DNA from: Nitratireductor aquimarinus
GTDB lineage: Bacteria > Pseudomonadota > Alphaproteobacteria > Rhizobiales > Rhizobiaceae
Direction of reading: 5' to 3'
DNA length: 64,000 bases
Assembly (NCBI RefSeq): GCF_046773475.1
Contig: NZ_CP177239.1
Location: 2,728,001-2,792,000 of the forward strand
Positions 56,310-64,000 of the stretch are shown here, piece after piece. The notes beneath the pieces were generated by a model. It made no database searches, had not been told where the DNA came from, and saw only the letters and a program-made list of their open reading frames with translations. The stretch's first letter is position 1. Each line of letters opens with the position of its first letter. Position numbers and translations under genes: made by a program.

Positions 56310-56768
56310 GGTCTGTCCCTTTGCGCTGCATGAAGGCCAGCCTTCTAGCAGCATGTTCCGCCAAAGACCAGAACCGTTGCCGCCCAGACGGTACGCCAAG
56401 ACCGGCAGATCCTGATTTCAAACTCCGCCCGCAATACCCATCATCGCCACATCTGCAAAGTGCTCAACACCCCGCCAGGCACCCTCGTGGTTCGCCTTTC
56501 AGCAAGCTCAAGAGGCTCACCATGAGGATTGATGTGACGGATGGTGACGCGACGTAGCGATGTGCTGCCATGTCACCCCCATATTCAAACCCTCAAGGGA
56601 CCCGCCGCACAACGCAACAACAGCCCTCATCCTGAGCCTGTCGAAGGGCGAGGGCGCCTGGCACCGACATGGCAATTCCATCTGCGCGTTTGCATTCCAC
56701 AATGATCAACTTACATATTCGATCTGACGGCGCCGTGCCTCTTCGGGCGGCGCGAAAAGGAGTGTGCG
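56310..56768. other. hisB/hslV divergent intergenic region with a degenerate palindromic repeat
   Basis: 459 bp without a gene. About 56489-56660 holds a decayed relative of the dispersed repeat: CAAGCTCA...GGCTCACCATGAGG on the left and CCCTCATCCTGAGCCTGTCGAAGGGCG on the right. Promoters for hisB and hslV must lie here, but I cannot name a heat-shock promoter with confidence. Confidence 0.55.
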
Positions 56769-57317
56769 ATGAGCGAAGATAAATCCATGCACGCCACGAC
56801 AATCGTCACTGTGCGCAAGGGCGACAAAGTGGTGATTGCCGGTGACGGGCAGGTCAGCCTGGGCAACACCGTGATGAAGGGCAATGCGCGCAAGGTGCGG
56901 CGCATCGGCAAGGGCAATGTGATCGCCGGCTTCGCCGGGGCCACCGCCGACGCCTTCACCCTTCTGGAGCGGCTGGAAGCCAAGCTGGAGCAGTATCCCG
57001 AGCAGTTGATGCGCGCCTGCGTCGAGCTTGCCAAGGACTGGCGGACCGACCGCTATCTGCGCCGGCTCGAAGCGATGATGCTCGTGGCCGACAAGAGCGT
57101 CACCCTGGCGCTTACCGGCAATGGCGATGTGCTGGAGCCCGAGCAGGGCATCATGGCCATCGGCTCCGGTGGCAATTATGCGCTTGCTGCCGCGCGTGCG
57201 CTCGCCGACACCGACAAGGACGCCGAGGAAATCGCCCGCAAGGCGATGGAGATCGCCGCGTCCATCTGCATCTACACCAATGACAATGTGGTGGTGGAAA
57301 CCCTTGACGCCGAATGA
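56769..57317 (+). CDS. hslV: HslV protease subunit (ClpQ)
   Basis: 182-aa threonine peptidase of the HslUV proteasome-like complex. After the leader (MSEDKSMHA) the mature enzyme should begin at T10 (TTIVTVRKGDKVVIAGDGQVSLG), the catalytic nucleophile; the conserved GSGGNYALAAARAL region is present. A GGAG site is 8 nt before the ATG. The GNAT gene starts inside its 3' end. Confidence 0.96.
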   Translation: MSEDKSMHATTIVTVRKGDKVVIAGDGQVSLGNTVMKGNARKVRRIGKGNVIAGFAGATADAFTLLERLEAKLEQYPEQLMRACVELAKDWRTDRYLRRLEAMMLVADKSVTLALTGNGDVLEPEQGIMAIGSGGNYALAAARALADTDKDAEEIARKAMEIAASICIYTNDNVVVETLDAE

Positions 57318-57834
57318 GGCAGACCGGGCTGCCCTTTCTCCGGTAACCGCGGATCATTTTCCAGTGCTCCTCGACTGGCTCCGCCAGCCGCACATACGCG
57401 AATGGTGGGGCGAGCCCGAAATCGAGCTGGGCCAGATCCGCGACATGATCGAGGGACGCGACACGACGCGCCCCTTTGTGATCGAACTGGAAGGGCGGCC
57501 TGTCGGCTACATTCAGTACTGGTTTCTGGCGGACAATCGCGACGGGATTGATCAGTGGGTGGACGACCTTCCGGCGGATACCGTCGGCGTCGACCTGATC
57601 ATCGGCGCGAAAGACCTGCTCTCGAAAGGGATCGGCAGCACCGCAGTGAAGCTGATGGTGCGCCACCTTCTGGAAACGGGACGCAGAAACATCATCATCG
57701 ATCCGGACCCCAAGAACACGCGTGCGGTCCGCGCCTATGAAAAGGCCGGCTTCCAGCCGGTGCCTCATCTGGCCGGACGCACAGGGGACTACCTGATCAT
57801 GCAATACGACACGAACAACGAGACGGACACATGA
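57304..57834 (+). CDS. GNAT acetyltransferase, AAC(6')-like
   Basis: About 176 aa. An acetyl-CoA-dependent acetyltransferase fold: an N-terminal WLRQPHIREWWG segment as in AAC(6')-type enzymes, VGYIQYWFLAD, a GVDLIIGAKDLLSKGIGSTAV acetyl-CoA loop and NTRAVRAYEKAGF. The substrate is unknown; family resemblance alone does not prove aminoglycoside resistance. The start is uncertain: TTG at 57304 behind a GGTGG tract, overlapping hslV by 14 bp. Its stop overlaps the hslU ATG by 4 bp, so it is embedded in the hslVU operon, an order seen in Rhizobiales. Confidence 0.85.
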   Translation: MTPNEADRAALSPVTADHFPVLLDWLRQPHIREWWGEPEIELGQIRDMIEGRDTTRPFVIELEGRPVGYIQYWFLADNRDGIDQWVDDLPADTVGVDLIIGAKDLLSKGIGSTAVKLMVRHLLETGRRNIIIDPDPKNTRAVRAYEKAGFQPVPHLAGRTGDYLIMQYDTNNETDT

Positions 57835-59141
57835 CCACATTTTCCCCACGCGAGATCGTCTCCGAACTCGACCGCTACATCATCGGCCAGAATGACGCCA
57901 AGCGCGCCGTGGCGATTGCGCTGCGCAACCGCTGGCGTCGCCAGCAGCTCGAGCCGGAGCTGCGCGAGGAGGTGATGCCGAAGAACATCCTCATGATCGG
58001 ACCCACCGGCGTCGGCAAGACCGAGATCTCGCGTCGCCTGGCAAAGCTCGCCGGCGCGCCCTTCATCAAGGTCGAGGCCACCAAGTTCACCGAGGTCGGC
58101 TATGTCGGCCGCGATGTGGAGCAGATCATCCGCGATCTGGTGGAGGTCTCCATCGGTCTCGTGCGTGAAAAGATGCGCGAGAACGTGAAGGCCCGCGCCC
58201 ACATGAACGCCGAAGAGCGCGTTCTTGAAGCGCTGGTCGGGAAGACCGCCAGCCCCGCCACCAAGGACAGTTTCCGCCAGAAGCTGCGCAATGGCGAGCT
58301 GGACGACAAGGAAATCGAGGTGGAAGTCTCCGATTCCGGCGGCGGCATGCCCGGTTTTGAAATGCCCGGCATGCCTGGCGCGAATATCGGCGTTCTGAAC
58401 ATCAACGACATGCTCCAGAAGGCCATGGGCGGCAAGCCGACCAAGCTGCGCAAGACGACCGTGAAGGAGTCCTACGAACTTCTGATCGCCGACGAGTCCG
58501 ACAAGCTTCTCGATGAGGAAGAAGTCACCCAGCGGGCCCTGGAATCGGCGCAGAATGACGGTATCGTTTTCCTCGACGAAATCGACAAGATCGCCAACCG
58601 TGAGAACGGTGCGGGCGCCGGCGTTTCGCGCGAAGGCGTGCAGCGCGACCTGCTTCCACTCGTGGAAGGCACGACGGTTGCGACCAAATACGGTCCGGTC
58701 AAAACCGACCACATCCTGTTCATCGCCTCCGGCGCGTTCCACGTCTCCAAGCCTTCGGATCTTCTGCCGGAGCTTCAGGGCCGTCTGCCGATCCGCGTCG
58801 AGCTGCGCGCGCTGGAAAAAGACGATTTCCGCCGCATCCTGACGGAAACCGAGGCGAGCCTCATCAAGCAGTATGTGGCGCTGATGGAAACCGAAGGCGT
58901 TTCGCTGAACTTCACCGACGACGCCATCGACCGTCTGGCGGCCATTGCCGTCGATCTGAACGCCAGCGTCGAGAACATCGGCGCACGCCGGCTGCAGACG
59001 GTGATGGAACGCGTGCTCGACGAGATCTCGTTCAACGCCCCGGATCGTTCGGGAACCGAGCTTTCCATCGACGCGGCCTATGTCGACAAGAATGTCGGCG
59101 ACCTCGCCAAAAACACGGACCTGTCACGCTTCATCCTCTGA
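57831..59141 (+). CDS. hslU: HslU ATPase/unfoldase subunit (ClpY)
   Basis: 436-aa AAA+ unfoldase. N-terminal IIGQNDAKRAVAIALRNRWRR, Walker A GPTGVGKT (57-64), pore loop GYVGRDV, the I-domain insertion (about 110-235), Walker B IVFLDEIDKI, sensor RVELRALEKDDF and the C-terminal LSRFIL that docks into HslV. It unfolds substrates for HslV. Confidence 0.97.
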   Translation: MTTFSPREIVSELDRYIIGQNDAKRAVAIALRNRWRRQQLEPELREEVMPKNILMIGPTGVGKTEISRRLAKLAGAPFIKVEATKFTEVGYVGRDVEQIIRDLVEVSIGLVREKMRENVKARAHMNAEERVLEALVGKTASPATKDSFRQKLRNGELDDKEIEVEVSDSGGGMPGFEMPGMPGANIGVLNINDMLQKAMGGKPTKLRKTTVKESYELLIADESDKLLDEEEVTQRALESAQNDGIVFLDEIDKIANRENGAGAGVSREGVQRDLLPLVEGTTVATKYGPVKTDHILFIASGAFHVSKPSDLLPELQGRLPIRVELRALEKDDFRRILTETEASLIKQYVALMETEGVSLNFTDDAIDRLAAIAVDLNASVENIGARRLQTVMERVLDEISFNAPDRSGTELSIDAAYVDKNVGDLAKNTDLSRFIL

Positions 59142-59179
59142 AGCCCCCGCACAGTTCCGAAATCTGCCCATTCCCCGTC

Positions 59180-59213
59180 CCATGCCCCGCCGGTTCAGAA
59201 CCGGCGGGGCATG
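59180..59213 (+). terminator. Strong stem-loop after hslU
   Basis: A 15-bp perfect inverted repeat CATGCCCCGCCGGTT / AACCGGCGGGGCATG with a 3-4 nt loop. No U-run follows, so it may stabilise the 3' end rather than terminate on its own. Confidence 0.55.
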
Positions 59214-59388
59214 GCGCATAAGAGGGGCGCATAAGAGGCCCGCATATAAGCAAGTGTGACATCTCTGCCGCGGTCGGGGCGTGATGATTGTCGGGCCGCG
59301 AATGCCTCTCGACTTGGTCGGTAGCTTTGCCTAATTTGCCGATAATCCAAAAAAGTCAGAACCACGCAGGGGGCGCAAGCAGCGCGAC

Positions 59389-60366
59389 ATGGCACCACGG
59401 GCACGACTGGTTATAGGCATTTGCCTCGGCTTCTTCTGCGTCGGAACACTTCCCGTTTCCGCGGCCAAACTCGTTCCCGAAGGAAACCGGAACGCCAAAC
59501 AGCCCCCGGTGCCCGGTGTTTCGGCCAAGCGCACGAAGTCGGCCCAGACCACCTATGAAGCCAAATATGGCAAGGTCTACCAGCTTCTGAAAACCGATGG
59601 CGGGCTTGTTTCCAAGATCCGCTCCATTTCATCCCGATACAACATCGATCCCGTTCACATGGTCGGCGCCATCGTCGGTGAGCACACCTACAATGTGGAC
59701 GCCTATGACCGCCTCCAGACCTATTATGTGAAGGCGGTCTCTTATCTGAAAAGCGATTTCTCCTTCTCCTATGGCGGTGAGACAGTCGGCCAGTTCGTGG
59801 AACGGCCCGAATTCGCCGACTGCGAAAAGGAAAAGGGCAGCTACGACGTCTGGTCGTGCCGCGAAGCCGTCTGGGACAAATCGTTCCGCGGCAAATCCGT
59901 CGACGGCAAGAAATGGCCGAACGACCGGTTCGGAGCCGTTTTCTTCCAGCCTTTCTATGCAGGCCAGACCTTCGGCATCGGTCAGCTCAATCCGCTGACC
60001 GCCCTCAAGATGACCGACACGGTGAACAGGGTTTCCGGCTTCCGCCAGATCAGCCACACCAATCCGCAGGAAGTCTACCAGACGATCATGGACCCGGATA
60101 AGTCGCTCGCCTATGTGGCCGCGACGGTGAAGAAGTCCATCGCCGCCTACAGGCAGATTGCCGATTTCGACATTTCGAAGAATCCGGGCATCACCGCCAC
60201 GCTCTACAATCTCGGCAATCCGGAAGCACGTGCCGCGCGTCTGGCAGCGGAAAACCGCGTCCGCCGGGCCAAAGGCCAGCGGGTCAAGCTTCCGGAAGAG
60301 AACTATTATGGCTGGCTGGTGAACGAGAAGCTGGATGAGCTGAAGGCGCTTTTCCAGGATTCCTGA
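59389..60366 (+). CDS. DUF1402-family exported protein
   Basis: 325 aa with a signal peptide (about 1-25, VIGICLGFFCVGTLPVSAA). The body matches the rhizobial DUF1402 family and has a lysozyme/transglycosylase-like look: VHMVGAIVGEHTYN (possible catalytic Glu), AGQTFGIGQLNPLTALKM (like the GLMQ-type motif of soluble lytic transglycosylases) and YVAATVKKSIAAY. Function is not established; a peptidoglycan-active role is inferred. Two cysteines in ADCEKEKGSYDVWSC could pair. Confidence 0.85.
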   Translation: MAPRARLVIGICLGFFCVGTLPVSAAKLVPEGNRNAKQPPVPGVSAKRTKSAQTTYEAKYGKVYQLLKTDGGLVSKIRSISSRYNIDPVHMVGAIVGEHTYNVDAYDRLQTYYVKAVSYLKSDFSFSYGGETVGQFVERPEFADCEKEKGSYDVWSCREAVWDKSFRGKSVDGKKWPNDRFGAVFFQPFYAGQTFGIGQLNPLTALKMTDTVNRVSGFRQISHTNPQEVYQTIMDPDKSLAYVAATVKKSIAAYRQIADFDISKNPGITATLYNLGNPEARAARLAAENRVRRAKGQRVKLPEENYYGWLVNEKLDELKALFQDS

Positions 60367-60378
60367 ACCATAAGAATC

Positions 60379-60759
60379 TTATGTCCCGTCCGTCGCCCGG
60401 TCGCCGGTGACGGCTTTCAACTGCTTCAGAAGCACCTTGATCTCGCCATCCTTCAGAGAAGCGATATGCGCCGCCAGAAGGTTTGCGAGTTCCGTTGCAC
60501 AGGGCGAAAGATGCGCCGTGTCCACCACGACGCGCGGGTGTGAAAGCTCGGCGATCCGCTGCAGCTCATCCGCCTCATCCCAGATCACGTTGAAAAAACC
60601 GATGATCTTCTGAACCATCGCCCAGTTGGGCGGGCTGGCGCGACCGTGCTCCAGAGAAGAAAGATAGGCCGCGCTGACGCCGATGGCCGCCGCCATTTCC
60701 TTCTGGCTCACCCCGCGCTCACGCCGCAGCTCGCGGATTTTCTCGCCAAGCGGGGTCAC
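60379..60759 (-). CDS. XRE-family transcriptional regulator
   Basis: 126 aa. An HTH_XRE domain at the N-terminus (IRELRRERGVSQKEMAAAIGVSAAYLSSLEHG) and a helical C-terminal part ending in LLKQLKAV. Targets are unknown. The GTG start overlaps the upstream smr stop (GTGA) behind AGGAG. It is the last gene of the run timA-mltA-smr-xre. Confidence 0.93.
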   Translation of the reverse strand: MTPLGEKIRELRRERGVSQKEMAAAIGVSAAYLSSLEHGRASPPNWAMVQKIIGFFNVIWDEADELQRIAELSHPRVVVDTAHLSPCATELANLLAAHIASLKDGEIKVLLKQLKAVTGDRATDGT

Positions 60760-61325
60760 ATGCCGCTCCTGTGCCTGCGCTTCAGGCGGATATAGAACGC
60801 GCCGCCGCCGCCATGACGCCGGCTTGCCTCGTCGATCCCGCTCACCAGGCCGGAGAAGGGCGGTGTTGCAAGCCAGCGCGGCAGGGCGCGGCGCAGCACG
60901 CCATCACTGCCGAACGATGCGCCCTTGCCGGTAATCACCAGAACATGGCGCATGCCCTCCGCATGGGCGCGGTTCAGGAAGGAGAGAAGCAGGCTGTGCG
61001 CTTCCGACTGGGTCAGCCCGTGAAGGTCCACGCGCCCCTCCAGAACAAGCCGGCCACGGGCAATCTTGGTATGGGTGGGCTTGTCGATGGGCCGGGTCGG
61101 ATGCGCCTTGACCGGAGCGGGCGAAGCCTTGCCGGAACTGCTGGATGTCGCAGCAGGCCGCGACGTGTCCTGCGCCACCAGGCGCGAAAGCTCGGCCATC
61201 GTGTCGTCATCGGGCTCTGCCGTTTCTTCAAGAAACTTGCCCTTGAGCGGTTCCGTGGTCCGCGCCACGCGGTTCCACAGAATGCGGTCTTCCATACTCA
61301 GACGTTTCGGCGTGTGGCTGGTCAT
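60756..61325 (-). CDS. Smr/MutS2-type domain protein
   Basis: 189 aa. A disordered basic N-terminus and a C-terminal Smr domain (about 95-185) with RVDLHGLTQSEAH and VITGKGASFG, the DxHG and GKG signatures linked to endonuclease or RNA cleavage activity in other Smr proteins. The role here is unknown. GGAAGG precedes the ATG; it lies 3 bp after mltA. Confidence 0.92.
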   Translation of the reverse strand: MTSHTPKRLSMEDRILWNRVARTTEPLKGKFLEETAEPDDDTMAELSRLVAQDTSRPAATSSSSGKASPAPVKAHPTRPIDKPTHTKIARGRLVLEGRVDLHGLTQSEAHSLLLSFLNRAHAEGMRHVLVITGKGASFGSDGVLRRALPRWLATPPFSGLVSGIDEASRRHGGGGAFYIRLKRRHRSGM

Positions 61326-61328
61326 TGC

Positions 61329-62441
61329 TCAGCCTTCCACAAGCGCTCTGGGAACCAGCGCATAAAAATCCGCTCTGTGGCGGATCACACCGGCGATCTC
61401 GCCCGCCGCAGAACCGCTGCCGATGAAGAGATCGGCCCGCGCCTGTCCGGTGATCGCCGAGCCCGTATCCTGCGCGATCATCAGGCGGCGGAATGGCCCG
61501 CCATCGACCACATCGAGTTCCGGCGCATTGATGAAGAACGGGGTTCCGAATGTGTGCAACAGCCGGTCGACGGCGATCGAGCGTCCCGGCGTGAGCTGCA
61601 CCTTGGCGGCTGCCACGGGACCAAGTTCCGGCGCTCCCGCATCGGTTTCGCGGAAAAAGATGAAAGAGCGGTTTTGCCGGAGAATTTCGTCAATTCGCTC
61701 CGGATTTTCCGAAAACCAGGCCCGAATGCTCTGCATTGTGACCGTTTCCGGAGAAAGCGCGCCGCGCTCGATGAGCACCTTTCCGGCGCCCGTAAAATAG
61801 TGACCCGACTTCGCGGCATAGGTGACGCGCATGACGGATCCATCCTCAAACCGCAGCCTTGCCGCGCCCTGAACATGGATGAAATAGGCATCGACCCTGT
61901 TGTCGAGCCAGACGAGTTCCAGACCACGCCCGTCCAGCGCGCCACGGTCGATTGCACCGCGGTCGTGATACTCCACAAGGCCACTGTCCGTTTTCCGGGC
62001 AAACGCAAAATAGGGATCGAGCCCGGCGGGGCGGTTCTCATCATCCACATCCACCAGATCGTCGGGACGCCGGTAGAGCGGCACGCAGAAGCGCTCGGTC
62101 CTTTCGCGCGAGGCCTCAACCTCCGGCTCGTAATAGCCGGTCACAAAACCGGAACCGCCGTCTTCAGCGCGGATATGGCAGGGAATGAAATGTTCTTCGA
62201 AGAATGCCCGGGCCGATGCTTCATCGGCGTCGGGCATGGCCAGTGCCGCTTTGTGAGCGGGAGCGAAGGCGGAAAGCGCGATGCCCAGAGCGCCCGTGCG
62301 ATAGGGCTTTACGGCAACGCGCCTGGCGGAACGGGCAAATGCACGAAAGGCGGAAAGAACCTTGTCTTCCCGCCAGCCTGGCATGTCGCTGAACGAAACC
62401 CTTTCAAGGGATGGCGAAAGCGCCGCAGACTGTGCGGCCAT
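61329..62441 (-). CDS. mltA: Membrane-bound lytic murein transglycosylase A family (MltA)
   Basis: About 370 aa. The MltA domain has FVTGYYEPEVEASRER, GRGLELVWLDNRVDAYFIHVQG, AKSGHYFTGAGK and a C-terminal 3D domain with RLMIAQDTGSAITGQARADLFIGSG (catalytic Asp). It cleaves peptidoglycan glycan strands to 1,6-anhydro ends. No convincing lipobox is visible from the ATG at 62441 (GGAG site), nor from the TTG seven codons upstream. It lies just after timA. Confidence 0.92.
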   Translation of the reverse strand: MAAQSAALSPSLERVSFSDMPGWREDKVLSAFRAFARSARRVAVKPYRTGALGIALSAFAPAHKAALAMPDADEASARAFFEEHFIPCHIRAEDGGSGFVTGYYEPEVEASRERTERFCVPLYRRPDDLVDVDDENRPAGLDPYFAFARKTDSGLVEYHDRGAIDRGALDGRGLELVWLDNRVDAYFIHVQGAARLRFEDGSVMRVTYAAKSGHYFTGAGKVLIERGALSPETVTMQSIRAWFSENPERIDEILRQNRSFIFFRETDAGAPELGPVAAAKVQLTPGRSIAVDRLLHTFGTPFFINAPELDVVDGGPFRRLMIAQDTGSAITGQARADLFIGSGSAAGEIAGVIRHRADFYALVPRALVEG

Positions 62442-62465
62442 GCACGACGCTCCGCCCGGCAAGGA

Positions 62466-63173
62466 TCAATCCTCGGCTTCGGTGGCGACGAGCTTCCAGT
62501 TGGGGTCGCGGGAACGGCTGTCGCGCGCGAAGGTCCACACATCCTTGACTTCGGCCACGGTCTCGGGATCGCCGTCGATCACCTCGCCGGACCCGTCACG
62601 GGTGGCGGAAATGAGCTCGCTGACGATGCGCAGCGTGACATGGGCTTCCGAACCCTTCATCTCGGCGGCGACGATATCCATGCTGTCGATGCCGACAAAC
62701 GAGGATTCGATCTTCTCGTTGCGCTTCTCACGCTCGTCGATTGCAGCGACGAAACCTTCATAAACCTCGCGCGAAAGCAGGTTCTTGAGGGTGCGGCGGT
62801 CGCCATCGGCATAGGCCATGACGATCATCTCATAGGCCATCTTCGCGCCTTCGACGAAGCTCTTGGGCGCGAACGAGGCGTCGGCGTCGCGAATGGCGCG
62901 CATGCCCTTGTTCAGTTCGCTGCCCGGCTTGGCGGCCTTGTCGATATCGGCATAGGTCAGGTCGGGTTCCGGAGCGCCCTTGCGGCGCGGCAGGGAGACC
63001 ACGTTTTCGCCGTCGCCGGACTTTTCTTCGCTGGAAGACCTGCGCCCTGCGGTGTAGGGATCAAAAGGCGGACGTTCATTGCCCGTACGCCGGCCGAGCA
63101 CATTGCGCAGCTGAAAGAAGATCACCACAGCGGCAATCAGAAAGAAAATCGTGCCGAAATCGAAGAATTCCAT
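62466..63173 (-). CDS. TimA/Tim44-like inner-membrane protein
   Basis: 235 aa. One N-terminal transmembrane helix (IFFLIAAVVIFFQL, about 9-22), a charged linker and a C-terminal Tim44-like domain (about 85-232; FVEGAKMAYEMIVMAYADGDRRTLKNLL, VWTFAR). It is the bacterial relative of mitochondrial Tim44; a role in envelope or protein assembly is suggested but not settled. It diverges from fxsA. Confidence 0.9.
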   Translation of the reverse strand: MEFFDFGTIFFLIAAVVIFFQLRNVLGRRTGNERPPFDPYTAGRRSSSEEKSGDGENVVSLPRRKGAPEPDLTYADIDKAAKPGSELNKGMRAIRDADASFAPKSFVEGAKMAYEMIVMAYADGDRRTLKNLLSREVYEGFVAAIDEREKRNEKIESSFVGIDSMDIVAAEMKGSEAHVTLRIVSELISATRDGSGEVIDGDPETVAEVKDVWTFARDSRSRDPNWKLVATEAED

Positions 63174-63380
63174 AACGTCCAGCCAAACGAGCCACTGTGT
63201 TCCGCAGCACCTGCCGGCTCAGGCCAGGTGCAGAGGCGACGGCACCCCGTCCTTACCGGAAATCATATAGAACGCAGACCGCCATCATTCAAATTTTCGG
63301 TCAGAATACCTATGTTTTCCCCACTGGCCAGCATGGAACGGTCAGAATCCGCTTAAACAGGCAACAAGGCTAACAAGTTC

Positions 63381-63881
63381 GTGCGATTTTCGATTGTTCC
63401 CTTCCTCCTTCTCGCCATCCCGTTGGGCGAGATCGCCATGTTCGTCGTTGTCGGAAGCCAGATCGGCGTGTTCCCCACGCTGGCGCTGGTTCTGATAACA
63501 GCCGTGACAGGCTCCATCCTTCTGAGAATTCAGGGGTTTGGCGTCGTTCGCCGCATTCAGGAAACGATGAATGAGGGCGGCGTGCCCGGCCGCGATCTCG
63601 TGCATGGCATGATGATCATGGTGGCCGGCGTGCTTCTTCTCACGCCCGGTTTCATCACCGATACGCTCGGTTTCCTCCTGTTTATTCCGGCAATCCGCGA
63701 CATCGGCTGGAAATTCCTGCGCAGCCGGATCGTCGTCATGGGCGGGGCGGCAGGCGCCGGCGCACAGCGCCAAAACCCCTATCGACGCGACACCGGGCCG
63801 CAGACAATTGATCTTTCGGCAGACGATTACAGCGACGAACCGAACGATAATTCGCCCTGGCGCGGACCCGATCGCGACTAA
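63381..63881 (+). CDS. fxsA: FxsA-family membrane protein
   Basis: 166 aa with a GTG start. Hydrophobic segments (IVPFLLLAIPLGEIAMFVVVG, TLALVLITAVTGSILL, GMMIMVAGVLLLTPGFITDTLGFLLFIP) and the FxsA signature LTPGFITDTLGFLL; the C-terminus is soluble and acidic. In E. coli FxsA relieves phage T7 exclusion by the F plasmid. Its native role is unknown. In this order it usually precedes secB. Confidence 0.93.
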   Translation: MRFSIVPFLLLAIPLGEIAMFVVVGSQIGVFPTLALVLITAVTGSILLRIQGFGVVRRIQETMNEGGVPGRDLVHGMMIMVAGVLLLTPGFITDTLGFLLFIPAIRDIGWKFLRSRIVVMGGAAGAGAQRQNPYRRDTGPQTIDLSADDYSDEPNDNSPWRGPDRD

Positions 63882-64000
63882 AGCGGACCGTCCCGCGACC
63901 CCGCCGCGCCTTGTCATGCGCCAAAGCCCATGCTAGCGAGCAAACAATTATTTTCGGGGAGCCGCGCGGCTGCCAACCACGCTTGAGGAAGAACACGCAT
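63882..64000 (+). other. Post-fxsA spacer, probable start of the next gene at the edge
   Basis: The window ends in GAGGAAGAACACGCAT, which is a good ribosome-binding site followed by the first two bases of a likely ATG at 63999. By gene order this may be secB (inference; no coding sequence is visible). Confidence 0.35.

Overview
The window is chromosome from a GC-rich alphaproteobacterium of the Hyphomicrobiales (Rhizobiales). The gene orders support this: chvI-chvG-hprK-EIIA(Man)-HPr-ahcY with pckA divergent; divL-tsaE/amgK-murU-addB-addA-trxA; the his operon ending in hisF-hisE-coaA; hslV-GNAT-hslU; and timA-fxsA at the right edge. The HPr kinase is of the short alphaproteobacterial form, and a DUF1402-type gene is present. 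I cannot name the genus.

Layout. 1-4.7 kb: 5' end of a yifB/comM-type gene, gshB, a GGDEF-EAL protein, a small RlpA-like lipoprotein-type gene and a serine-hydrolase-fold protein lacking its catalytic motifs. 4.75-19.22 kb: a 14.5 kb integrative element in the 3' end of tRNA-Leu(CAG), bounded by 14-bp direct repeats. 19.4-29.7 kb: gpmA, dapB, an ABC exporter, glk, mepA, an epimerase-like gene, queG, a GST, uppP and trxA. 29.8-41.2 kb: addA, addB, murU, tsaE/amgK and divL, tightly overlapping. 41.4-48.8 kb: ahcY, HPr/EIIA/HprK, chvG/chvI and pckA. 48.9-52 kb: arfB, a BON-LysM protein, alkB and coaA. 52-56.3 kb: the his operon with three interleaved non-his ORFs. 56.8-64 kb: hslV-GNAT-hslU, a DUF1402-like protein, an xre-smr-mltA-timA run and fxsA.

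The integrative element is the unusual region. It is visibly AT-richer than its surroundings. It carries a tyrosine integrase translationally coupled to an ADP-ribosyltransferase-like gene, a superfamily-2 helicase-like gene, an 870-aa protein with an AlbA_2/Schlafen-type N-terminus, a STAND-type NTPase core and a helical repeat tail, and a small zinc-finger gene divergent from the helicase. The helicase plus AlbA_2-STAND pair looks like an anti-phage defence module (inference). Two identical 2,506-bp IS21-family copies, each with a 6-bp target duplication, split the left copy of the zinc-finger gene and the ADP-ribosyltransferase-like gene. Both genes can be rebuilt in frame.

The element also contains an inverted 1,602-bp block (13193-14794). 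This joins the element's right end, its att core and its left end, so it is a copy of the circular attP junction placed backwards inside the integrated element. Together with the left end it forms a 1,533-bp inverted repeat around the helicase and STAND genes. Recombination across it would flip 4.4 kb and move the helicase body from the copy beside the IS-broken zinc-finger gene to the copy beside the intact one.

The rest is core housekeeping: envelope and peptidoglycan turnover (rlpA, mepA, uppP, mltA, amgK-murU), nitrogen-type PTS signalling with ChvG/ChvI, DNA repair (addAB, alkB), proteolysis (hslVU) and biosynthesis (dapB, his, coaA, gshB). Dispersed palindromic repeats lie in several intergenic regions (29.1, 49.4, 50.3 and 56.5 kb).
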